A model generated the notes under the pieces. It did not search any database. It was not told the DNA's origin and worked only from the letters and a program-made list of their open reading frames with translations. Made by a program: the position numbers and the translations under genes. Shown piece after piece: positions 59,401 through 64,000 of a stretch of DNA of 64,000 nt; positions within the stretch are counted from its first letter, which is position 1, and each line of letters opens with the position of its first letter. Origin of the DNA: Liopterus haemorrhoidalis (Eukaryota; Arthropoda; Insecta; Coleoptera; Dytiscidae); NCBI GenBank assembly GCA_963971575.1, contig OZ020620.1:37649992-37713991 (forward strand), written 5' to 3'.

Positions 59401-62400
59401 TAGCAGTTTACAATGGATCATGCCGTGATTACGTGAACGTACACAAAAATAACTGCCAGCCATGAACCTGAGTATAACATGTTTCATTTTTAGGGTTTTG
59501 TAGGTATGACCACCAAAAAACCCTTACAACGTCATTCATGTGTCTGTCTGTCTGTACGGTAGAAATTGTAGCCAAAGGGTTTAACATAGAAAGTCAAAAT
59601 TTGGCATGCTTATACAACTCTTTGACCCACATATAGGGAAAATACAGAGAGTTAAAAAAAAAACACATCCCGAGATAAATATAAACAATTATGGATTTAA
59701 TAAAAAAAAACATGTTTTATAAAATTTTGAGTGGCATACCAAATGAAACCTCTCAATGCGTGGATTAACAAAAATAAAATAATTTTTGAAAAATCATTTT
59801 TTTTTTCATTGAATATTTGCCAAAAATGTGTCAAAAAACTTATGTCCTCCACCCTATCTCCCAAGGGGATTGATCTAAAAATCTGAAAAAAATTTCCGTA
59901 ATGAAAATTGATGGGAACCGGGATAGTTCAATAGAAAATTTTTTTTCAATAGAAATATAAATTTTTGAAATTCGTTTCTTCTAGCACGAATATAGCCAAA
60001 ATTGTGCAAAAGTTCTTGTCCCGCACCCTTTTACCCAGAGGGGTAAAACTAAAAATCTGAAAAAATGATAGGTGATGTATTTGATCTGAGCCGGAAACGT
60101 ACTAGAGGAATTTTAGATCAGATTGTGTTTTTGACAAAATTAATTATTTTTTTATTTCATGGTTAAATTATGGCTAGTAATGTTATGGATTTTTTGTATT
60201 TATAGCTAAGATAGTGCGTGTATTTTTTTTTTGAATTAAAAATATTTAAAAAATAATATATGTGTTTAATAGTTGCGAACTGAGTTTCTTACACCACACC
60301 ATAATACACTCTACACTGTAAAATATTTCTTATTAACCTAATGAAGACTTGAATACGAAGCAAATGCAGAAAAAAACGCTGGGATATTTGGCAAATTATT
60401 TAAAAATTAAATGGAAGCTCTTAGTTCTCAAATAACGAATAAAAGTGTTTATCAAAAAAACTGTTGATTTTTAGGTGATAAATATACCTAGACATCCAGT
60501 TTTATGTTGGCTTCTTACACTTATTAAATACCTACAAACCCTGAAAGGTGTGAAAATTCACATTTAACTTCAATTTTTAGGGTTTTGTAGAGGTATGACC
60601 AAAAAACCCTTATACCGTCATTTTGTCGTCTGTCTGTCTGTCTGTCTGTCTGTTCGGTAAAAATTGTAGCCAAACGGCTAAACCTAGAGAGTTGAAATTT
60701 GGCATGCTTATACAACTCTTTGACCCGCACATAGGAAAAATACTAAAACATCTAAAAAACATATCCCTCTAAAAATATAAACAAATATGTGCTCATCGAA
60801 AAAAAAAAATATTTTTTTAAAATTCTGAGTAGGGTATCAAATGAAAGCTCTTAGTACGTGGATTAACGATCAAAATTTTATTTTTGCAAAATAAATTATT
60901 TTGATGCGATTTTTGCCAAAATTGTGCAAAAAAATTTTTGTCCCACACCCTGTAGCCCAGATGGTTTAAACTAAAAATCTGAAAAATTTTTAAGTAATGT
61001 ACATTGGTGTGAACCGGAATAGTACAACAGGAATTTTTGATTAGATTATGTTTTCGGAAAATAACGCATTTTTTGTGTTTTTAACTAAAATATGTTAACT
61101 ATTTAATACTTTGTGTAACATACCAGACCAGTAGCTCTCGTGGCGTGGTTGGATTTGTCGTACGCTTAATAATATAAGTTAACTTGCAAACTAGGGTTCG
61201 AATCCTGTTGATTTTATCTTTTGTTTTTTTTTGCATTTTTATTTTGTTTAAATTATTTTGTTAATATTCTAGTTATATTTGGTAAATATTGCATTTAATT
61301 TTTAAAAGCGTAAATTTAATAACCAGTGGAAAGTGTGGAAATTATAATTTAATTCTATGTTTGACGAAATCAAAGGGCGGGACTTATGATGTAAGCAACC
61401 AATGGAAGCCATAGGTGCAATTTTCAAAATCTTAATGAACTTTGCTGTATAAAAAAAAAATACTGCATATATTTAGAAACTTAAATAATGGTATTAGGCA
61501 TTCGAATTAAAATTCATAAAAAAATATTTTGACATAAAATTTGTTTTGGCATCCCAAATAATCATCGTTCAGTTACTAAATACCTGCAAAACCCAGAAAT
61601 GTGTGAAAATTCACACTTCACATCAATTTTTTAATACGTCGGATGATTTTGGTGACTTTTGTGGTGTAAACAGACTTTGACGTATCCATCTGAACTAATA
61701 CCATGATAATATAATAAATGTATTGTAAATATACAATATGAATGAAAAACGCAAAATAAAGCAAATTTATTACAAATCTAACGCGATTGTAGAATGCTGA
61801 AGATGGGATTGGATCTATACAGGTTGATGGACTTACCTAGTGGTTGAAACGTCCCGTAGCAAAGGCGTCTTTGAGGTGCTGTTATCTTCGTAATACACCA
61901 GGTCTGGACTGGAGAGTTTGGACACACAGCCACGATAGAAGTAACACGACCACACCGAATATTCCCGAAATATACTAACGCACACGAATGTGAATGCATC
62001 CATAAAATGCATTCACAACAACAAATCAGAGTAAACGAAAATGTAGAACAAGACTAATTCTACCTCTGCTTAAAGAAGCACGTACACCTCAACCAGTGAC
62101 CCGTGGTGGATGCGCATAAGGTATGCGCAGATAGAGAAAACGAAAGAGAAAAACACGAATGCGAAATTAAATGCGTCCCCACCACTATGTTTCTGTTAGT
62201 CCCACGCGCGTCCGAATTTCATAAGCCTCTGCTTGCTGGTTGATGTATATTTGCCAAATTAATGTAATTAGCAACAAAATTCCTTTAAACAATTATAGAA
62301 AATAATTAAAATATTGTATAAAATCAGTATATTTTTTAGGAACATTTATTGCACAAATTATGATATAAAGCACATGGTTTACCACTTGTTTATATTAATA

Positions 62401-62635
62401 CAGATATGTAAGGTGTTGATTTGCTGCTAGTTAGATTAGTAATAGATCTGCTTCTAATTGGTATGGGTCACTGTAGGATTTGATGGTTGGAGATGAAGCT
62501 TCTGCACTCCGTTCACTGCTTGAGCTCAACTATCCGATGGAAAATGGAGTCGTACGGAACTGGGAAGATATGTGCCATGTCTGGGATTACACCTTCGGAA
62601 CAAAGAAGATGAACATCGATCCCACCAATGCAAAG
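56463..62635 (+). CDS. Arp2: Actin-related protein 2, N-terminal exons (partial at window end)
   Basis: Subunit of the Arp2/3 complex that nucleates branched actin filaments. Constitutive exons 56463-56510, 56569-56679 and 62477-62635 give residues 1-106, all junctions phase 0. The sequence starts [20 protein letters not shown], the actin-fold phosphate-binding loop, then [20 protein letters not shown] and [20 protein letters not shown], an unmistakable Arp2 match. The last exon ends at a GTAAGG donor. The next exon (expected to start ILLTEPP) is not in the window. Two in-frame microexon candidates lie in intron 2. That 5.8-kb intron also holds a hAT MITE, repeats A and C, and other elements. 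Confidence 0.95.
56809..56823 (+). other. Arp2: Candidate 15-nt microexon of Arp2 (DYHVE)
   Basis: Acceptor TTTGTTTACTTTACAG precedes and donor GTAAGA follows. The 15 nt keep phase 0 and would insert Asp-Tyr-His-Val-Glu between Lys53 and Asp54. By alignment with actin this is the base of the DNase-I-binding loop. No transcript evidence is available here. Confidence 0.6.
57021..57044 (+). other. Arp2: Candidate 24-nt microexon of Arp2 (GVTNNTLP)
   Basis: Acceptor TTTGCACGCTTCAG and perfect donor GTAAGT. The 24 nt keep phase 0 and would insert Gly-Val-Thr-Asn-Asn-Thr-Leu-Pro at the same place as the 15-nt candidate. Confidence 0.6.
57921..59300. mobile_element. hAT-type MITE with nested repeat A
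   Basis: Ends CAGTGATGGGCGCGTAAGTT and complement of CAGTGATGGGCGTTTACACG, flanked by a perfect 8-bp duplication TTTTTTAC (57913-57920, 59301-59308). GTAAACAATGTAAACAA phrases repeat in the arms. Repeat A (58456-59130) is nested. It lies in Arp2 intron 2. Confidence 0.9.
58456..59130 (+). repeat. Dispersed repeat A, copy 3
   Basis: Starts TACTTGCCCGACCTTAATAT, ends GGGCAAGTCTAGCGGAGGTT then CGCCATTGGTTTA. The most complete copy of the family, with a short GTGTGTGTCTGTATGTATAC stretch. Confidence 0.8.
59490..60165 (+). repeat. Dispersed repeat C, copy 7 (old, diverged)
   Basis: Starts AGGGTTTTGTAGGTATGACC but is heavily diverged (CTTACAACGTCATTCATG) and has a partial internal duplication of the GTCCCGCACCCT segment. 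No recognisable tRNA-like core. Confidence 0.65.
60573..61638 (+). repeat. Dispersed repeat C, copy 8 (reference, near full length)
   Basis: About 1.07 kb from TTTTTAGGGTTTTGTAGAGG to TTCACACTTCACATCAATTT. The central tRNA-like block at about 61135-61210 has TGGCGTGGTTGG (A box-like) and GGTTCGAATCC (B box). Confidence 0.85.
61640..62460. other. Arp2 intron sequence without recognised content
   Basis: 61800-62215 is GC-richer than its surroundings (GAAACGTCCCGTAGCAAAGG, CCAGTGACCCGTGGTGGATG), suggesting an old insertion such as LTR or retroelement sequence. No domain or repeat end could be identified. Confidence 0.3.
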
Positions 62636-62663
62636 GTAAGGTACCAATGAAATTAATAATTAT

Positions 62664-62803
62664 GGGGCCAGTTTCTTAAAGCTTAGTTAACTATAACCAA
62701 AGGGTGAGAAAATGGTTGCTATGGTTACTTATGGGATTGTTATATTCTAACCGAGTTTAACCAAATGGTTAAACTCAGCTAAGCTTTCAGAAGTCGGCCT
62801 ACA
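62664..62803. mobile_element. Small MITE-like element in Arp2 intron 3
   Basis: Ends GGGGCCAGTTTCTTAAAGCT and complement of GGCCGACTTCTGAAAGCTTA, with inner arms around TTAACTATAACCAAA. Related to the fragment at 45893-46033. Confidence 0.5.
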
Positions 62804-63071
62804 GCTGTCACCTCTGGATAGAACATATTGTAATATAAATAATGAGGCTATATTATGAAACAAACGCTTCTGTAGGCGGTGTGACCAAAATTTGCCCCTT
62901 TGAATAGTGCGGGTTGCTTATTTCAATATTTTGCTGAGTTTAAAGGAGTGCATTTAAATAACTGCGCTTGCGATTGACGATAATAAACCGTTATAAATAA
63001 CTCTATGAACAGACCTTTTATAACAAATCAATTTATCAGGTAAATTTTAAATTATCATAGAATAAATTATA

Positions 63072-63959
63072 CAAGGTGTGTAAATTAAGTAACCGGATTG
63101 ATTCAAAAAAAAAAAATATATATTCAAATACAATTACAATTCAATATTGTCTTACTCAAAATAACTTCCTTGGGAAGCCACAGCGACGGTTCTTCCAATC
63201 CTCATAGCAGTGCTGGAACTCGGAAACTGGAATAGCTTTCAGCTGGTCGGTTACATACGTTTGAATGTTTTCGAGTGTCCCAAAATGACGTCCCTTGAGG
63301 TGATTTTTCAATCATGGGAAGAGGAAAAAGTCACAAGGACTCAAGTTAGGCGAAAAATGATGCTGAGGAGCCACAGGAATGTTTTTACTGGTCAAAAACT
63401 CGTTTATTGAAATTGCAGATTTTTCTCATCCCCAATTCGTTGGTCAAAATCTGATGAACGGTAGTGTGAGTCAAATTCAACTCTTCCCCGATCATTCTGA
63501 CTGTCAAACGACGATCTGAACGCACAAGATCCCAGATTCTGTCGACATTTTCTTCGGTTCTTGAAGATGAAGGCCTTCCGCTGCATGATTCATCTTCAAT
63601 CAACTCTCTTCTTTCTGAAAATACCTTAAACCACCAAAAAACCTGGGTCCTTGACAAAACACTGTCTCTGTAGGCCTGCTGAAGTTTTGCAAAAGTTTTC
63701 GTTGCGCTATGCCCAAGTCTGAAGCAAAACCTGATAGCACACCGTTGCTCGAAATGAATGTCACTCATTTTTAAAATGCATTTGAAAAAACTTTCACGAA
63801 AAAAAATCGCTACGGACAACAAAATTACTCTGAAGTCACGAGTTCAAACTCGTGAAGGCGTATCACATGTTCACCTGCCGCCCTTCCAAGTCCCGCGTCC
63901 CAAATGATGCCAGATCAAACACTATGTTGCCAGTCTGGCTACTTAATTTACACACCACG
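63072..63959 (-). pseudogene. Internally deleted mariner element, copy 2
   Basis: 888 bp, ends CAAGGTGTGTAAATTAAGTA and complement, TA on both sides. A minus-strand frame from 63756 encodes the N-terminal DNA-binding region: [53 protein letters not shown] and [11 protein letters not shown]. This runs into the C-terminal tail ([20 protein letters not shown]) with the DDE region deleted. It lies in Arp2 intron 3. Confidence 0.85.
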
Positions 63960-64000
63960 TATAATATAAGTCCGCCTTAAATTCAGAAGTATCTAAAACA

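Noticed and set aside
61778..61999. 73-codon minus-strand frame in GC-richer Arp2 intron sequence
   Set aside because: No domain, no splice context and no homology I recognise; left as unexplained sequence.

Overview
This is eukaryotic nuclear DNA, almost certainly from an insect. Genes are split into many short exons with GT-AG introns, the background is AT-rich, and most intronic and intergenic space is filled with insect-type mobile elements (mariner, Tc1, Harbinger-like and hAT MITEs, non-LTR fragments, a tRNA-like dispersed repeat). A beetle is my best guess, but nothing in the window proves the order.

Five complete genes and the start of a sixth were assembled exon by exon; all reading-frame arithmetic closes. 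(1) 18510-318, minus: valyl-tRNA synthetase, 14 exons, 980 aa, probably mitochondrial. (2) 18709-23028, plus: prostaglandin E synthase 2 type protein, 4 exons, 382 aa, head to head with VARS across 198 bp. (3) 24743-26051, plus: an unrecognised 181-aa, probably nuclear, protein in 4 exons. (4) 33084-26375, minus: a secreted CUB-domain protein, 7 exons, 383 aa, tail to tail with gene 3 with overlapping 3' ends. (5) 50723-37076, minus: the ribosome-rescue GTPase HBS1, 9 exons, 658 aa. Its third intron holds a phase-compatible terminal exon (47414-46777) that would make a 346-aa SKI7-like isoform. (6) 56463-62635, plus: the first three constitutive exons of actin-related protein 2 (Arp2), which runs off the window. 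Between exons 2 and 3 sit two in-frame microexon candidates of 15 and 24 nt.

The mobile fraction is layered. hAT-like MITEs with 8-bp target duplications lie at 8106, 9873, 37511, 44260 and 57921. TA-flanked MITEs lie at 791, 1219, 1454, 13044, 23691, 26661, 38731 and 48007. TTA-flanked, Harbinger-like foldbacks lie at 11113, 11540, 21476, 51025 and 55574. Mariner/Tc1 relics lie at 28317, 31574, 39471, 41137 and 63072, LINE reverse-transcriptase fragments at 35586, 41971 and 45229, and a hAT transposase relic split by a retroelement at 3120-4495.

The items most worth a second look are the HBS1/SKI7-like alternative exon, the Arp2 microexons placed in the D-loop, two identical 527-bp elements each lodged about 300-360 bp upstream of a start codon, a relic in the PTGES2 intron that looks like a plant-type mariner, and a dispersed repeat whose central tRNA-like module differs in every copy.
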